Shown here piece by piece: positions 9,619-19,563 of a DNA stretch of 64,000 nt. The stretch lies in the NCBI RefSeq assembly GCF_000018585.1, contig NC_009976.1, positions 1,543,941 through 1,607,940 of the forward strand, given 5' to 3'. Under the pieces are notes generated by a model that worked only from the letters and a program-made list of their open reading frames with translations, had not been told where the DNA came from and did no database searches. Position numbers and translations under genes: made by a program. How positions within the stretch are numbered: the stretch's first letter is position 1; each line of letters begins with the position of its first letter. The DNA comes from Prochlorococcus marinus str. MIT 9211. GTDB taxonomy: Bacteria > Cyanobacteriota > Cyanobacteriia > PCC-6307 > Cyanobiaceae.

Positions 9619-9915
9619 TTAAAGCTCCTCTGAATCCTCAGTACTTTCAGGAATGGGAATCTCAATACTTGTAACAACCTGAATTACATCTCTCAGTCTC
9701 ATTGAATCAGCAAACCATCCCATCGCTTGCTCTGTATCACCTTTACCTTCAGCTTCACAAGCTTGATCTTCATGCGCTTCAGCTAATAAAGCCAACCAAC
9801 ATAAACATCGAGCTTGAACAATTGATAGATCCAAATCTGATTTCTGAGATTTGGCAATTTGCTCGCTCTCTTGTTGTACCAAGAGACGTAATCGTAAATC
9901 GTGAAGCTGTGTCAT
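9619..9915 (-). CDS. small conserved-looking hypothetical protein
   Basis: A 98-residue acidic, leucine- and alanine-rich protein starting at ATG 9915. The core DLSIVQARCLCWLALLAEAH looks helical and the C-terminus ends in an acidic tail (PESTEDSEEL). I recognise no enzymatic motif. Its codon use matches its neighbours and it is transcribed toward the cysteine-motif gene at 9088-9576, which suggests a shared role. Function unknown. Confidence 0.6.
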   Translation of the reverse strand: MTQLHDLRLRLLVQQESEQIAKSQKSDLDLSIVQARCLCWLALLAEAHEDQACEAEGKGDTEQAMGWFADSMRLRDVIQVVTSIEIPIPESTEDSEEL

Positions 9916-10007
9916 TAAGACTCTTTCAGCAAACCTACACTAGCGAGAGAGTCAAGTTATTGCCCATCCACTATATATAGGGCTGAAGATTGTGATAATT
10001 ACCTTAC

Positions 10008-10080
10008 GGGGCTGGCGGGACTTGAACCCACGACCTACGGTTTAGGAAACCGTCGCTCTATCCAACTGAGCTACAGCCCC
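10008..10080 (-). tRNA. tRNA-Arg (anticodon CCU)
   Basis: Read on the minus strand the 73 bases fold as a complete cloverleaf: acceptor GGGGCTG/CAGCCCC, D arm GCTC/GAGC, anticodon arm ACGGT/ACCGT around the loop TTCCTAA, a 5-base variable loop, and T arm GTGGG/CCCGC around TTCAAGT. Anticodon CCT reads AGG arginine codons. The 3' CCA is not encoded, as is common in cyanobacteria. It is divergent from the RNase P RNA gene. Confidence 0.96.
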
Positions 10081-10115
10081 ACTGGAATGAAGTATTCCTA
10101 CAAGGCATTATGGAA

Positions 10116-10511
10116 TGTGAAAGCAGGAGAGGTGATCACAATCAAGATTTATCGCGTTTCGCAATAAATGCTTGATTGAGGAAAGTCCGGGCTCCCTGAT
10201 GGTCAAGCTTGCTGGGTAACTCCCAGTGCGGGTGACCGTGAGGATAGTGCCACAGAAACACACCGCCGATGGCTTAGTCCCACTCAGCACAGGCAAGGGT
10301 GCAAAGGTGCGGTAAGAGCGCACCAGCAGCATCGAGAGGTGCTGGCTTGGTAAACCCCGGCTAGGAGCAAGGCAAAGGAGCATTAATGGCCATCTATGAT
10401 GCTCCTGAAAAAAGCCGCTTGAGGTTGTCGGTAACGGCAGTCCCAGATAGATGATTACCCACTAACCTTTTTAGGTAGTGAACAGAACCCGGCTTATGAC
10501 CTGCTTTCACC
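10116..10511 (+). ncRNA. rnpB: RNase P RNA (bacterial type A)
   Basis: The catalytic RNA that cleaves the 5' leaders of pre-tRNAs. The conserved core GAGGAAAGTCCGGGCTCC lies near 10178 and its partner ACAGAACCCGGCTTAT near 10482, together forming the P4 region. The ends are set by the terminal helix: GTGAAAGCAGG at 10117-10127 pairs perfectly with CCTGCTTTCAC at 10500-10510. The length of about 395 nt fits cyanobacterial RnpB. It is flanked by tRNA-Arg and by the RNase III gene, an RNA-processing neighbourhood. The minus-strand open frame over this region is a shadow. Confidence 0.96.
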
Positions 10512-10525
10512 CTATTAATTAATAG
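10512..10525. terminator. palindrome just downstream of rnpB
   Basis: CTATTAATTAATAG is a perfect 14-base palindrome starting one base after the terminal helix of RNase P RNA. It can form a 5-bp stem with an AATT loop, followed by ATTTCTC. It may mark termination or 3' processing; the stem is weak. Confidence 0.3.
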
Positions 10526-10569
10526 ATTTCTCATCATTTAGCTCTTGAAAGCAAACTGAGCAAGCTTCT

Positions 10570-11319
10570 ATGACTCATAGCAAAAAAACAATAATTTCAA
10601 AAGAGAGAATTCAGCAAATTTATAACCTATTAGACAAAATTGTTGTGAATAAATCAAACCTAGAATTTATTAAAAAAAGCAAATCTTATTGCTTAAATAT
10701 CTTCAATGAGGCATTAACACATACATCAACAAATTCAAAAACTAATCATGAAAGACTTGAGTTCCTAGGAGATGCCGTGCTTCGATTGGCAGCATCAGAA
10801 TATATAGAAGAAAATTTCCCTAATTTAAAAGTTGGCGATAGATCAGCTTTACGAGCCCAGCTTGTTAGTGATGAGTGGTTAACAAAAGTAGGTCAAGAAA
10901 TAAATATTAAACAATTCATGTTGATTGGACCTAAGGCTCATAAAGATAAGGCTGCTTCTGCAACTCTTCAAGCAGAAGCTACGGAAGCAATGATAGGCGC
11001 TTTATATGAATGCTTAAAAGATATAAAATCTATAAAGGTCTGGCTTAAGCCTTATTGGGATAAAACCAGTAAAAGTGTTCTAGAGGATCCCCATAGATTA
11101 AATTCCAAATCTGCCCTTCAAGAGTGGAGTCAAGGCAATGGACTAGACATTCCAATCTATAAAAATGAAGAACTTTCACAAAAACATGGGGATCCGAGAA
11201 GATTCTTTTGTAAAGTGCTTATTAATAAGAAAATTCTAGGAGAAGGGTGGGGCAGCTCACGGAAGCAAGCCGAGAAAGAAGCTGCTCTAAAAGCATTGAA
11301 TAAGCTGGAAAATCCTTAA
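10570..11319 (+). CDS. rnc: ribonuclease III
   Basis: Cleaves double-stranded RNA in rRNA and mRNA maturation. The 249-residue protein has an N-terminal nuclease domain with the signature HERLEFLGDAVLRLAA near residue 60 and a second acidic site at ATLQAEATEAMIGALY. A C-terminal dsRNA-binding domain (KSALQEWSQGNG to the end) carries the GWGSSRKQAEKEAA helix. ATG start at 10570. Its TAA stop overlaps the stop of ndhS on the other strand in a shared TTAA. The N-terminus is about 20 residues longer than in E. coli Rnc. Confidence 0.95.
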   Translation: MTHSKKTIISKERIQQIYNLLDKIVVNKSNLEFIKKSKSYCLNIFNEALTHTSTNSKTNHERLEFLGDAVLRLAASEYIEENFPNLKVGDRSALRAQLVSDEWLTKVGQEINIKQFMLIGPKAHKDKAASATLQAEATEAMIGALYECLKDIKSIKVWLKPYWDKTSKSVLEDPHRLNSKSALQEWSQGNGLDIPIYKNEELSQKHGDPRRFFCKVLINKKILGEGWGSSRKQAEKEAALKALNKLENP

Positions 11320-11501
11320 CCAAGTTCAAGATTTTTAATTGGAATAGTTAACAACTTATCCCAATTACCACCTTCGAAGAGGACTGCGGCTCTATCTTCC
11401 GTTATTCTTTGAACAAAACCTTTATAGCCATTATAAATAGACTGACAATCATTAACAACTACAGATGAACCAGGTAAAATTACCCTTTCAGAATTATGCA
11501 T
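11316..11501 (-). CDS. ndhS: NAD(P)H dehydrogenase-like complex subunit S
   Basis: A 61-residue SH3-like protein matching cyanobacterial NdhS, the subunit that helps ferredoxin dock on the thylakoid NDH-1 complex for cyclic electron flow. The recognisable core runs VILPGSSVVV, then YKGFVQRITEDRAAVLFE, then GGNWDKLLTI. It is slightly shorter than the 65-70 residues usual in other cyanobacteria. ATG start. It is divergent from rimM across 52 bases and tail to tail with rnc. The assignment rests on the GFVQR and FEGGNWDKL blocks. Confidence 0.82.
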   Translation of the reverse strand: MHNSERVILPGSSVVVNDCQSIYNGYKGFVQRITEDRAAVLFEGGNWDKLLTIPIKNLELG

Positions 11502-11520
11502 AGGAAAATATCAACTATAG

Positions 11521-11544
11521 ACAGGTTAATTATTAATTGCCTGT
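11521..11544. repeat. short imperfect inverted repeat between ndhS and rimM
   Basis: ACAGG at 11521-11525 and CCTGT at 11540-11544 flank an AT-only centre in the 52-base divergent promoter region. It may be an operator or chance; no known motif is recognised. Confidence 0.25.
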
Positions 11545-11553
11545 TTTCCACGA

Positions 11554-12084
11554 ATGTCTAGAAAAGATTCTTGGCTAACAATTGGGAAGCTTGTGGGAGC
11601 TCAAGGTTTGCGTGGCGAGGTAAAAGTTAATCCAAGTAGTGATTTCCCAGAAAGATTCATCAACCCAGGGGAGCGATGGCTTCAAAAAAACACTGAAGAG
11701 CCTTCTAGAATTGAATTAAAGTCTGGCAGGCAACTACCAGGAAAATCTATTTATATTGTTTCATTCATAGGAATCACTGACCGTAATAAGGCCGAGTCTA
11801 TTGTTGGTAATAAATTATTAGTCCCATCTGATCAAAAGCCCAAGCTAAAAGAAGGTGAATTCCATCTCGTTGACCTTTTAGGGTTAAAAGCAAAATTCAC
11901 TCAAGATGGTTCTGATGTAGGAGAAGTGATTGATTTAACAAGTGCTGGCAATGATCTTCTAGTAATCAAACTCGTTGAAGGGAAGACAGTACTGATACCC
12001 TTTGTCAAAGAAATTGTGCCTGTGATCAATCTTAAGCAAGGTTGGTTACTTATTAAGCCTCCACCAGGATTACTAGAGCTTTGA
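11554..12084 (+). CDS. rimM: ribosome maturation factor RimM
   Basis: Assists late assembly of the 30S subunit by binding the head region with ribosomal protein S19. The 176-residue protein begins MSRKDSWLTIGKLVGAQGLRGEVKV, where the G-x-x-G-x-x-GE-hyphenated pattern GKLVGAQGLRGEV is the family hallmark. The C-terminal PRC-barrel contains GEFHLVDLLGL, GNDLLVIK and VLIPFVKEIVP. Length is normal. It starts at ATG 11554 and is followed after 56 bases by manC on the same strand. Confidence 0.93.
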   Translation: MSRKDSWLTIGKLVGAQGLRGEVKVNPSSDFPERFINPGERWLQKNTEEPSRIELKSGRQLPGKSIYIVSFIGITDRNKAESIVGNKLLVPSDQKPKLKEGEFHLVDLLGLKAKFTQDGSDVGEVIDLTSAGNDLLVIKLVEGKTVLIPFVKEIVPVINLKQGWLLIKPPPGLLEL

Positions 12085-12094
12085 ATAATGAAAA

Positions 12095-12106
12095 AGCAAT
12101 ATTGCT
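12095..12106. repeat. 12-bp perfect palindrome upstream of manC
   Basis: AGCAATATTGCT lies 35 bases before the manC ATG in the short rimM-manC gap. It may be a dimeric regulator site; no known cyanobacterial factor with this site comes to mind. Confidence 0.25.
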
Positions 12107-12140
12107 ATCTTTTATGTCTTTCAAGCATGAAAATAGTTGA

Positions 12141-13589
12141 ATGACAGATAGACCCCTAATTCCTGTAATCCTATGCGGTGGATCTGGTACAAGACTTTGG
12201 CCATTATCCAGAGCAAGCTATCCAAAACAATATTGGTCCCTTTGTGGCAATGAAAATGAAAGTTTGCTCCAACAAACTCATAAAAGACTAGAAGGATTAC
12301 CAGAGTTAGAGCAACCCTTATTAATCTGCCATGAAGAGCATCGTTTTATCGTGGCAGAACAAATGAGGGAAATTAATATTGAACCTAAAGAAATTATTTT
12401 AGAACCAGTAGGACGTAATACTGCCGCAGCTATAGCAGTAGCAGCAATAAAAGCTACAGAGTCAGGAGAAGATCCACAGCTTCTAGTCTTATCGGCAGAT
12501 CATGAAATTCGTAATGTTGAAGAATTCCAAAAATCAATTGCTGCTGGCCGTATAGAAGCACAAAAAGGCAAGCTTATAACTTTTGGAATTATTCCTACTT
12601 GTGCAGAGACTGGGTATGGATATATTCAAGCAAAGGAACCGATTGATCACAGTAATCCAAAAGCTGTAAAAATAAACAAATTCTTTGAAAAGCCTACTCA
12701 AGAAAAAGCAGAAGAATTTATAGCTAACCCTTGCTTTAGTTGGAATAGTGGAATGTTTTTATTTCAAGCAAGTACTATTCTCAAAGAACTTGAAAAGCTT
12801 GCGCCGAAAATACTTAAGTCCTGTAAGTCAGCATTACAAGGTGAATTATCAGATTTAGATTTCCTAAGACTAGAAAAAAAAGCATTTAGTGAATGCCCAA
12901 ATCTATCAATCGATATTGCTGTAATGGAAAAAACCAATCTAGGAACAGTCTTACCACTTAATGCAGGTTGGAATGATGTTGGTAATTGGCACTCATTATG
13001 GGAAACAGCTTCAAAAGATTCCAATGGAAACTTCTCCAAAGGAAAAGTAATTATCAAGCGAAGTAAAAATTGTTATTTCCGAAGCGAGCATCGCTTAATT
13101 GTTGGTCTTGGAGTTGAAGATTTGATATTAATAGAAACTGACGATGCTGTACTTGTAACTAACCAAAAAGATGCTCAAAGTGTAAAAGATATTGTTAATG
13201 AACTAGAGCATAAAAAGCTTTCCGAAAGTAAAGCCCATCGAAAAATATATAGGCCATGGGGACATTACACATCAATAGTTGAGGGGAAGAGATGGCAAGT
13301 TAAAAGAATTGAAGTAAAGCCTGGAGAGTTTTTATCGCTTCAAATGCATCATCACAGGGCAGAACATTGGGTAATTGTTAAAGGAACAGCTTTAATTGAA
13401 CGCGACGGTAAAGAAGAGCTATTAGGAGAAAATCAAAGCACATATATACCTTTAGGTTGCAAACATAGATTAGGTAATCCAGGTAAAATGCCTCTAGAGT
13501 TAATAGAAATTCAAAGCGGTGCTTATATAGGTGAAGATGATATTTTGCGTCTAGAAGATAGATATGGAAGAGTCAATAAAAATAAATAA
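12141..13589 (+). CDS. manC: mannose-1-phosphate guanylyltransferase / mannose-6-phosphate isomerase
   Basis: A bifunctional type II enzyme of 482 residues that makes GDP-mannose for surface polysaccharide and glycans. The N-terminal nucleotidyltransferase has the pyrophosphorylase signature GGSGTRLWPLSR at residues 13-24 and the FVEKP-like NKFFEKPTQEKA. The C-terminal cupin isomerase half contains YRPWGHYTSI, LQMHHHRAEHW with metal-binding histidines, and ENQSTYIPLGCKHRLGN. Both halves look intact. The next gene, glmS, converges 21 bases away, so two nucleotide- or amino-sugar precursor genes are side by side. Confidence 0.94.
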   Translation: MTDRPLIPVILCGGSGTRLWPLSRASYPKQYWSLCGNENESLLQQTHKRLEGLPELEQPLLICHEEHRFIVAEQMREINIEPKEIILEPVGRNTAAAIAVAAIKATESGEDPQLLVLSADHEIRNVEEFQKSIAAGRIEAQKGKLITFGIIPTCAETGYGYIQAKEPIDHSNPKAVKINKFFEKPTQEKAEEFIANPCFSWNSGMFLFQASTILKELEKLAPKILKSCKSALQGELSDLDFLRLEKKAFSECPNLSIDIAVMEKTNLGTVLPLNAGWNDVGNWHSLWETASKDSNGNFSKGKVIIKRSKNCYFRSEHRLIVGLGVEDLILIETDDAVLVTNQKDAQSVKDIVNELEHKKLSESKAHRKIYRPWGHYTSIVEGKRWQVKRIEVKPGEFLSLQMHHHRAEHWVIVKGTALIERDGKEELLGENQSTYIPLGCKHRLGNPGKMPLELIEIQSGAYIGEDDILRLEDRYGRVNKNK

Positions 13590-13610
13590 AACCTGGTATA
13601 AACCTATCAA

Positions 13611-15515
13611 TCACTCCACAGTTACACTCTTTGCCAAGTTTCTTGGCTGATCAACATCTAAGCCTCTTTGAGCAGCTATATAATAACTTAACAATTGCAT
13701 CGGTATTACTGTCAGCAAAGGGCTAATCCATTCGCTTACTTTAGGTATAGGTAATAAAGAATCAAAAATTTGTGTTTCAACAGTTTGTGGGCAAATCCCT
13801 ATCAAACTTGCATCTCTTGCCTTAGCTTCTTGAGCATTACTCAAAACCTTCTCAAATACGATACCCTCAGTGGCTATTGAAATTACAGGTACTCTTTGAT
13901 CCAATAAAGCAATAGGTCCATGCTTCATTTCGCCAGCCGGATACCCCTCTGCATGTATATAACTGATCTCTTTTAATTTGAGTGCGCCTTCTAGAGCAAT
14001 TGGGTAATTAATGCCGCGTCCTAAGAAAATGACATCTTCTGTATCGGCGAAACGATGAGCTAAGGACTCGGCCAATTGATTGTGTTCCTTTACCAGATCT
14101 TTTAATTGCTTAGGAATAGACCTTAATTCCTCACAAAGAGCATTGATTTCTTCCTGTGATCTACTTTTTCGTCGTGCTGCAAAACTAATAGCTAATCCAT
14201 AAAAAGCTAATAATTGACCTAAGAAAGTTTTAGTTGCTGCTACACCAACTTCTATACCTGCTCCTATATCAAGAATATTGGGAACTTGCAGTGCTAATGA
14301 ACTTTCAGAACTATTAGTTATTCCCAACTGGAAAGAAGCAAAATCATTGTTATCCAGAACTGATCGCCTTTGGTGCTCCATGGATAAGGCTGCAAGCGTA
14401 TCAGCCGTTTCTCCTGATTGAGTTACTCCAATGGTTAGAGTATGCGGCGACAATGGCGGAGGAGCATAGCGAAATTCACTCGCAAAAAAAACAGAAGTCC
14501 TAATCCCAGCAAACTGCTCTAAAAGGTAAGCTCCAACCATGCCCGCATGCCTGCTAGTTCCACAAGCGAGAATCTGTATTTGTTCGATAGATTCATAAAA
14601 AGATGCGTCATATGGCAAAACTATTGGACTATCAATTGGGGCATGAATGGGTAAATGCTTAGAAAGCCATAGCTCAACAGTTTCAGGCTGCTCATGAATT
14701 TCTTTAAGCATAAAATGACGGAAATGTTGCTTATCAATCTCCTGATCTAAACCACTTAGGACTACTGGACTCCTGTCCTTTCGTTTGCCTTGAATGTCAT
14801 ATAGCTCAATACCTAAAGGTGTTAATAACGCAATTTCATCATCTTCCATAGGCAAAATTGTTCTAGTAAAACCAGTTAAAGCTGGCTTATCACTAGCACA
14901 AAGAAATTCACCCTCACCAAGTCCAATCACTAAAGATGCTTGCCTCTTGGCAACTACTAGTGCATCAGGGGTTTTCGACCAAATAACTGCAATTGCATAT
15001 GCTCCTTCTAAAAGTCCTAAAACCTTCTGAACAGCTTGCAGCAAGAGAGATCTACTTGGAGAAGAGCCATTGGCTAAAAAATGATCAAGCTCATGAGAAA
15101 TTAAATGAGGTATTACCTCAGTATCAGTTTGTGAAAGAAATTGAACTCCTTTTCCCTCAAGCTTCTTCCGTAAAGAAGTGTGATTCTCAATTATTCCGTT
15201 TTGGACTACTGCAACCTCACCAGAATTATCTCTATGAGGATGGGCATTATGTTCTTCAGGTTTTCCATGAGTCGCCCATCTAGTATGACCAATACCTAAA
15301 TGACCAGGTGCACCCTCCTTTTCAATTAATTCAGAAAGATTAACTAATTTACCCTTTGCTCTTTTACAAGTAACAAAATCATCTTGATCCTTTTCCCCAA
15401 TAGTTACTGTTGCTAATCCTGCCGAATCGTAACCTCTATATTCGAGTTTTCTTAAACCGTCTAATAGAAGTGGCGAAGCTTCTCTAGAACCAATAAAAGC
15501 AACTATCCCACACAT
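13611..15515 (-). CDS. glmS: glutamine-fructose-6-phosphate aminotransferase (isomerizing)
   Basis: Makes glucosamine-6-phosphate from fructose-6-phosphate and glutamine, the first step to UDP-GlcNAc, peptidoglycan and LPS. The 634-residue protein begins MCGIVAFIG with the N-terminal nucleophile cysteine at position 2. The glutaminase domain includes LRKLEYRGYDSAG and HTRWATHGKP. Two SIS domains follow (ACGTSRHAGMVG and GRGINYPIALEGALKLKE), and the C-terminus ends in the conserved PRNLAKSVTVE. About 20 residues longer than E. coli GlmS. I see no glmS ribozyme upstream; the gene starts at an ATG 68 bases from the psaC stop. Confidence 0.97.
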   Translation of the reverse strand: MCGIVAFIGSREASPLLLDGLRKLEYRGYDSAGLATVTIGEKDQDDFVTCKRAKGKLVNLSELIEKEGAPGHLGIGHTRWATHGKPEEHNAHPHRDNSGEVAVVQNGIIENHTSLRKKLEGKGVQFLSQTDTEVIPHLISHELDHFLANGSSPSRSLLLQAVQKVLGLLEGAYAIAVIWSKTPDALVVAKRQASLVIGLGEGEFLCASDKPALTGFTRTILPMEDDEIALLTPLGIELYDIQGKRKDRSPVVLSGLDQEIDKQHFRHFMLKEIHEQPETVELWLSKHLPIHAPIDSPIVLPYDASFYESIEQIQILACGTSRHAGMVGAYLLEQFAGIRTSVFFASEFRYAPPPLSPHTLTIGVTQSGETADTLAALSMEHQRRSVLDNNDFASFQLGITNSSESSLALQVPNILDIGAGIEVGVAATKTFLGQLLAFYGLAISFAARRKSRSQEEINALCEELRSIPKQLKDLVKEHNQLAESLAHRFADTEDVIFLGRGINYPIALEGALKLKEISYIHAEGYPAGEMKHGPIALLDQRVPVISIATEGIVFEKVLSNAQEAKARDASLIGICPQTVETQIFDSLLPIPKVSEWISPLLTVIPMQLLSYYIAAQRGLDVDQPRNLAKSVTVE

Positions 15516-15583
15516 ATCTTTAAGTTATAGCTATGGAACACAGCTGGTTATTTTATCTAAAACCTTAACCCAATTAAAACAAA

Positions 15584-15835
<252 letters not shown>

Positions 15836-15961
15836 CTAAAAAGCTGTATGTAAAAAACTTTACTCAATTTGGTTCAAGATAAAAAGATTCATGCAAGTCG
15901 CTTCACTCTTGTTAACTAGACGCCATTAGCCCGTAAGATGCATTTCGGATCTAAATAACGT

Positions 15962-16204
15962 ATGTCTCAGGACGCAACCCTCGAAAAAGTTCGTTCTATT
16001 GTTTCAGAACAACTAAGTGTTGATGCAGGCGAAGTAAAGCTTGAATCAAATTTCCAAAATGACCTTGGCGCAGACTCTCTCGACACTGTTGAGTTAGTAA
16101 TGGCTCTGGAAGAAGCTTTTGACATTGAAATTCCAGATGAAGCTGCTGAAGGCATCGCCACAGTTGGAGATGCTGTCAAGTACATAGAAGACAAGCAAGG
16201 TTGA
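15962..16204 (+). CDS. acpP: acyl carrier protein
   Basis: An 80-residue acidic protein that carries acyl chains on a phosphopantetheine arm during fatty-acid synthesis. The attachment serine is in [17 protein letters not shown] at about residue 39. The length and the helical pattern are standard. Its stop is 7 bases before fabF, so the two are translated from one transcript, the common acpP-fabF pairing. Confidence 0.98.
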   Translation: MSQDATLEKVRSIVSEQLSVDAGEVKLESNFQNDLGADSLDTVELVMALEEAFDIEIPDEAAEGIATVGDAVKYIEDKQG

Positions 16205-16211
16205 GGAACTA

Positions 16212-17459
16212 ATGGTGGAGAATCTCCATCGAGTTGTTGTAACCGGTCTCGGCGCTATTACGCCAATTGGCAATACCGTCGAGCAATACCTTGATGGCTT
16301 AAAAGCAGGGAGGAATGGCGTAGGGCCCATCAGGCTTTTTGACGCTTCCAATCACGCATGCCGTTTTTCTGCAGAGGTCAAAAATTTTGACCCAACTGGT
16401 TTACTAGAACCAAAAGAATCAAAAAGATGGGATCGATTCTCTAAGTTCGGAGTAATTGCCGCTAAAGAAGCCTTAAGGAATTCCGAGCTAGTTATAAATG
16501 AACACAATTCATCGCGAATTGGGGTCATTATTGGCTCTGGAGTAGGAGGGTTGCTCACTATGGAAACCCAAGCGCAAGTTCTTAACAACAAAGGCCCTGG
16601 AAGAGTAAGCCCTTTTACTGTTCCAATGATGATTCCCAATATGGCTACGGGTCTTGCAGCTATTGCGCTAGGAGCTAAAGGGCCTAGCTCAGCAGTGGCG
16701 ACAGCATGCGCAGCTGGTTCCAATGCAATTGGTGATTCTTTTCGGTTAATTCAACTTGGCAAAGCAGATGCAATGATTTGTGGCGGAGCAGAAGCAAGTA
16801 TTACTCCACTAGGAGTAGCTGGTTTTGCTAGCGCAAAAGCTCTTTCATTCCGGAATGATGACCCCCAAAGCGCGAGCAGACCATTTGATGCAGAACGTGA
16901 TGGGTTTGTCATTGGTGAAGGCTCTGGAGTAATTGTTCTTGAGTCACTAGAACATGCGAAAAAACGCGATGCGACTATCTATGCAGAAGTAATTGGCTAT
17001 GGCACTACATGCGATGCTCATCACATTACCTCTCCTTCTCCTGGTGGAGTAGGAGGAGCCAAGGCAATGCAAGAAGCTCTTTTAGATGGACATATCAATC
17101 CAGATGATGTCGATTACATCAATGCTCATGGAACAAGCACACCAGCAAATGACAGCAATGAAACGGCAGCTATCAAAACTGCATTGGGTACAAGGGCCAA
17201 ACAAATCCCTATTAGTTCAACAAAATCAATGACTGGCCACCTACTAGGTGGGTCTGGAGGCATTGAGGCAGTAGCATGTGTCCTCTCTATTCAGAATGAG
17301 GTCATTCCACCAACAATCAATTATTCCACTCCAGATCCTGCATGTGATTTGGATTATGTGCCCAACACTGCTAGAGAACAAAAATTAGGTGTTGTACTTT
17401 CGAATTCGTTTGGTTTCGGAGGCCACAACGTTTGTCTGGCCTTTAGAAAATTCTTCTAA
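16212..17459 (+). CDS. fabF: 3-oxoacyl-[acyl-carrier-protein] synthase II
   Basis: Condenses malonyl-ACP with acyl-ACP to elongate fatty acids. The 415-residue thiolase-fold protein has the nucleophile in [10 protein letters not shown] (Cys about 166) and the two catalytic histidines in [11 protein letters not shown] (about 306) and [15 protein letters not shown] (about 343). The C-terminal [11 protein letters not shown] glycine loop is intact. ATG start, [14 protein letters not shown] beginning. It lies directly after acpP and 61 bases before tkt. Confidence 0.97.
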   Translation: MVENLHRVVVTGLGAITPIGNTVEQYLDGLKAGRNGVGPIRLFDASNHACRFSAEVKNFDPTGLLEPKESKRWDRFSKFGVIAAKEALRNSELVINEHNSSRIGVIIGSGVGGLLTMETQAQVLNNKGPGRVSPFTVPMMIPNMATGLAAIALGAKGPSSAVATACAAGSNAIGDSFRLIQLGKADAMICGGAEASITPLGVAGFASAKALSFRNDDPQSASRPFDAERDGFVIGEGSGVIVLESLEHAKKRDATIYAEVIGYGTTCDAHHITSPSPGGVGGAKAMQEALLDGHINPDDVDYINAHGTSTPANDSNETAAIKTALGTRAKQIPISSTKSMTGHLLGGSGGIEAVACVLSIQNEVIPPTINYSTPDPACDLDYVPNTAREQKLGVVLSNSFGFGGHNVCLAFRKFF

Positions 17460-17520
17460 ACGCACTCCAACGACACCATCGTCAGAAATTTTAACCACTA
17501 CCACCTCAACCCCAAATACA

Positions 17521-19530
17521 ATGGTCGCTGCGCCCGCTTCACTCGATAAGCTTTGCATCAACAGCATAAGAATGCTTGCAGTTGATGCTGTTAATAAATC
17601 CAAAAGCGGACATCCCGGTCTTCCAATGGGATGTGCACCAATGGGATATACGCTTTGGGATAAGTTCTTAAATCACAACCCCAAAAACCCCAAATGGTTT
17701 AACCGAGACAGGTTTGTTCTTTCAGCCGGTCATGGTTGCATGTTGCTATATGCCCTTTTGCATCTCACGGGTTATGAATCAGTAACGATTGAAGATATTA
17801 AACAATTTCGTCAGTGGGGGGCCAGAACACCCGGTCATCCAGAAACTTTCGAAACGCCTGGTGTAGAGGTTACAGCAGGCCCATTAGGAGCAGGAATTTC
17901 CAATGCTGTAGGACTTGCCATTGCCGAATCTCATCTGGCTGCAAAATTCAATAAGCCAGATTTTTCTTTAGTTGATCATTTCACCTATGTGATCATGGGA
18001 GACGGTTGTAATCAAGAAGGAGTTGCATCAGAAGCATGCTCTCTTGCAGGGCACTTGAAATTAGGAAAATTAATTGCTCTTTATGACGATAATCACATCA
18101 CAATTGATGGAAAAACTGATGTTTCATTCACAGAAGATGTACTAAAGCGATATGAGTCTTATGGATGGCATGTTCAACATGTTTCAGATGGCAATACAGA
18201 TGTAGATGCCATTGCTAAAGCAATCCAACAGGCTAAAGAAGTAACTGACAAACCATCCATCATTAAAATCACAACAACCATTGGATATGGTTCACCTAAT
18301 AAAAGTGATACTGCTGGAGTTCATGGGGCACCCCTAGGCGAGGAAGAGGCTGAGCTTACACGACAAGCATTGGGATGGTCTTATGGCCCTTTTGAAGTAC
18401 CTCAAGAGGCATATGACCAATTGCGTCAAGCAATTGATAAAGGAGCAAAGTCCGAAGCTGTATGGAATGAATTATTAGAAAGTTATCGCTCTAAATATCC
18501 TGATGAATCAATTGAATTTGAAAGAATGTTGAGGGGCGAACTCCCAAGCAATTGGGACCAAAGTCTTCCTAGTTACACCCCTGAAGATAAAGGTTTGGCT
18601 ACGAGAAAACACTCTCAGATTTGTTTAGGAGCATTAGGCCCCAATCTGCCTGAGTTAATTGGAGGATCAGCAGACTTAACCCATTCAAATTACACAGATA
18701 TCCAAGGGGAAACTGGTTCGTTTCAAGCTGAGAGTCCTGAGAAACGCTATTTACATTTTGGAGTCAGAGAACATGCAATGGCAGCCATCCTGAATGGAAT
18801 TGCTTATCACGGCAGTGGTTTAATCCCTTATGGAGGAACATTTTTAGTGTTTGCTGACTACATGAGAGGGTCAATGAGACTGTCTGCACTCAGTGAACTT
18901 GGAGTGATCTACGTCCTCACCCATGATTCAATTGGCGTAGGTGAAGACGGCCCAACACACCAACCAATAGAAACAATTCCCTCTTTGCGCGCAATGCCAA
19001 ATATGCTTGTCTTCCGCCCAGGGGATGGTAATGAAACTAGTGGTGCATACAAATTAGCGATCCAAAACCGCACTAGACCTAGTGCTCTATGTCTCAGCAG
19101 ACAAGGCATGCCAAATCAAGAAAATTCTTCTATTGAAAAAGTATCCTTTGGAGGATATGTTCTTGAAGATTGCGAAGGTACTCCTGAGTTAATACTTATA
19201 GGAACAGGAAGTGAATTGTATCTTTGTGTTGATGCAGCTAAAGAGTTAACAAAACAAGGGCGAAAAGTGAGAGTTGTTTCAATGCCATGTGTTGAACTAT
19301 TTGAGGAACAAAGCTCTTCATATAAAGAAGAGGTTTTACCATCAGATGTAAGGAAGCGAATTGTCGTTGAAGCAGCGGAAACATTTGGATGGCATAAATA
19401 TATTGGTCTTGATGGAGATAGCATTACAATGAGTGGATTTGGTGCTTCTGCACCAGGTGGAACTTGTATGGAGAAATTTGGATTTACGCTCGAGAATGTA
19501 TTAAATACTGCAAATAATTTATTAACTTAA
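17521..19530 (+). CDS. tkt: transketolase
   Basis: A thiamine-diphosphate enzyme of the Calvin and pentose-phosphate cycles that transfers two-carbon ketol units. The open frame continues upstream into fabF, but the family start is ATG 17521 ([17 protein letters not shown]), giving 669 residues, the usual cyanobacterial length. Visible blocks are [15 protein letters not shown], the cofactor motif [37 protein letters not shown], and [16 protein letters not shown] with substrate-binding histidines. The adjacent convergent gene, thiC, makes the precursor of its cofactor. Confidence 0.96.
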   Translation: MVAAPASLDKLCINSIRMLAVDAVNKSKSGHPGLPMGCAPMGYTLWDKFLNHNPKNPKWFNRDRFVLSAGHGCMLLYALLHLTGYESVTIEDIKQFRQWGARTPGHPETFETPGVEVTAGPLGAGISNAVGLAIAESHLAAKFNKPDFSLVDHFTYVIMGDGCNQEGVASEACSLAGHLKLGKLIALYDDNHITIDGKTDVSFTEDVLKRYESYGWHVQHVSDGNTDVDAIAKAIQQAKEVTDKPSIIKITTTIGYGSPNKSDTAGVHGAPLGEEEAELTRQALGWSYGPFEVPQEAYDQLRQAIDKGAKSEAVWNELLESYRSKYPDESIEFERMLRGELPSNWDQSLPSYTPEDKGLATRKHSQICLGALGPNLPELIGGSADLTHSNYTDIQGETGSFQAESPEKRYLHFGVREHAMAAILNGIAYHGSGLIPYGGTFLVFADYMRGSMRLSALSELGVIYVLTHDSIGVGEDGPTHQPIETIPSLRAMPNMLVFRPGDGNETSGAYKLAIQNRTRPSALCLSRQGMPNQENSSIEKVSFGGYVLEDCEGTPELILIGTGSELYLCVDAAKELTKQGRKVRVVSMPCVELFEEQSSSYKEEVLPSDVRKRIVVEAAETFGWHKYIGLDGDSITMSGFGASAPGGTCMEKFGFTLENVLNTANNLLT

Positions 19531-19563
19531 TTAGCCGAATCAAGCAAAACTTATACTGAAATT

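Noticed and set aside
10108-10383. Minus-strand 91-residue frame over rnpB
   Set aside because: Lies entirely inside the RNase P RNA, which is recognised by core elements and paired ends; no protein similarity.
15847-15854. HLR1-like half-site TTTACATA (minus strand) before psaC
   Set aside because: HLR1 needs two spaced half-sites; no partner at the 10-base distance, and the copy lies very close to the ATG. One half-site is too weak to call RpaB control.
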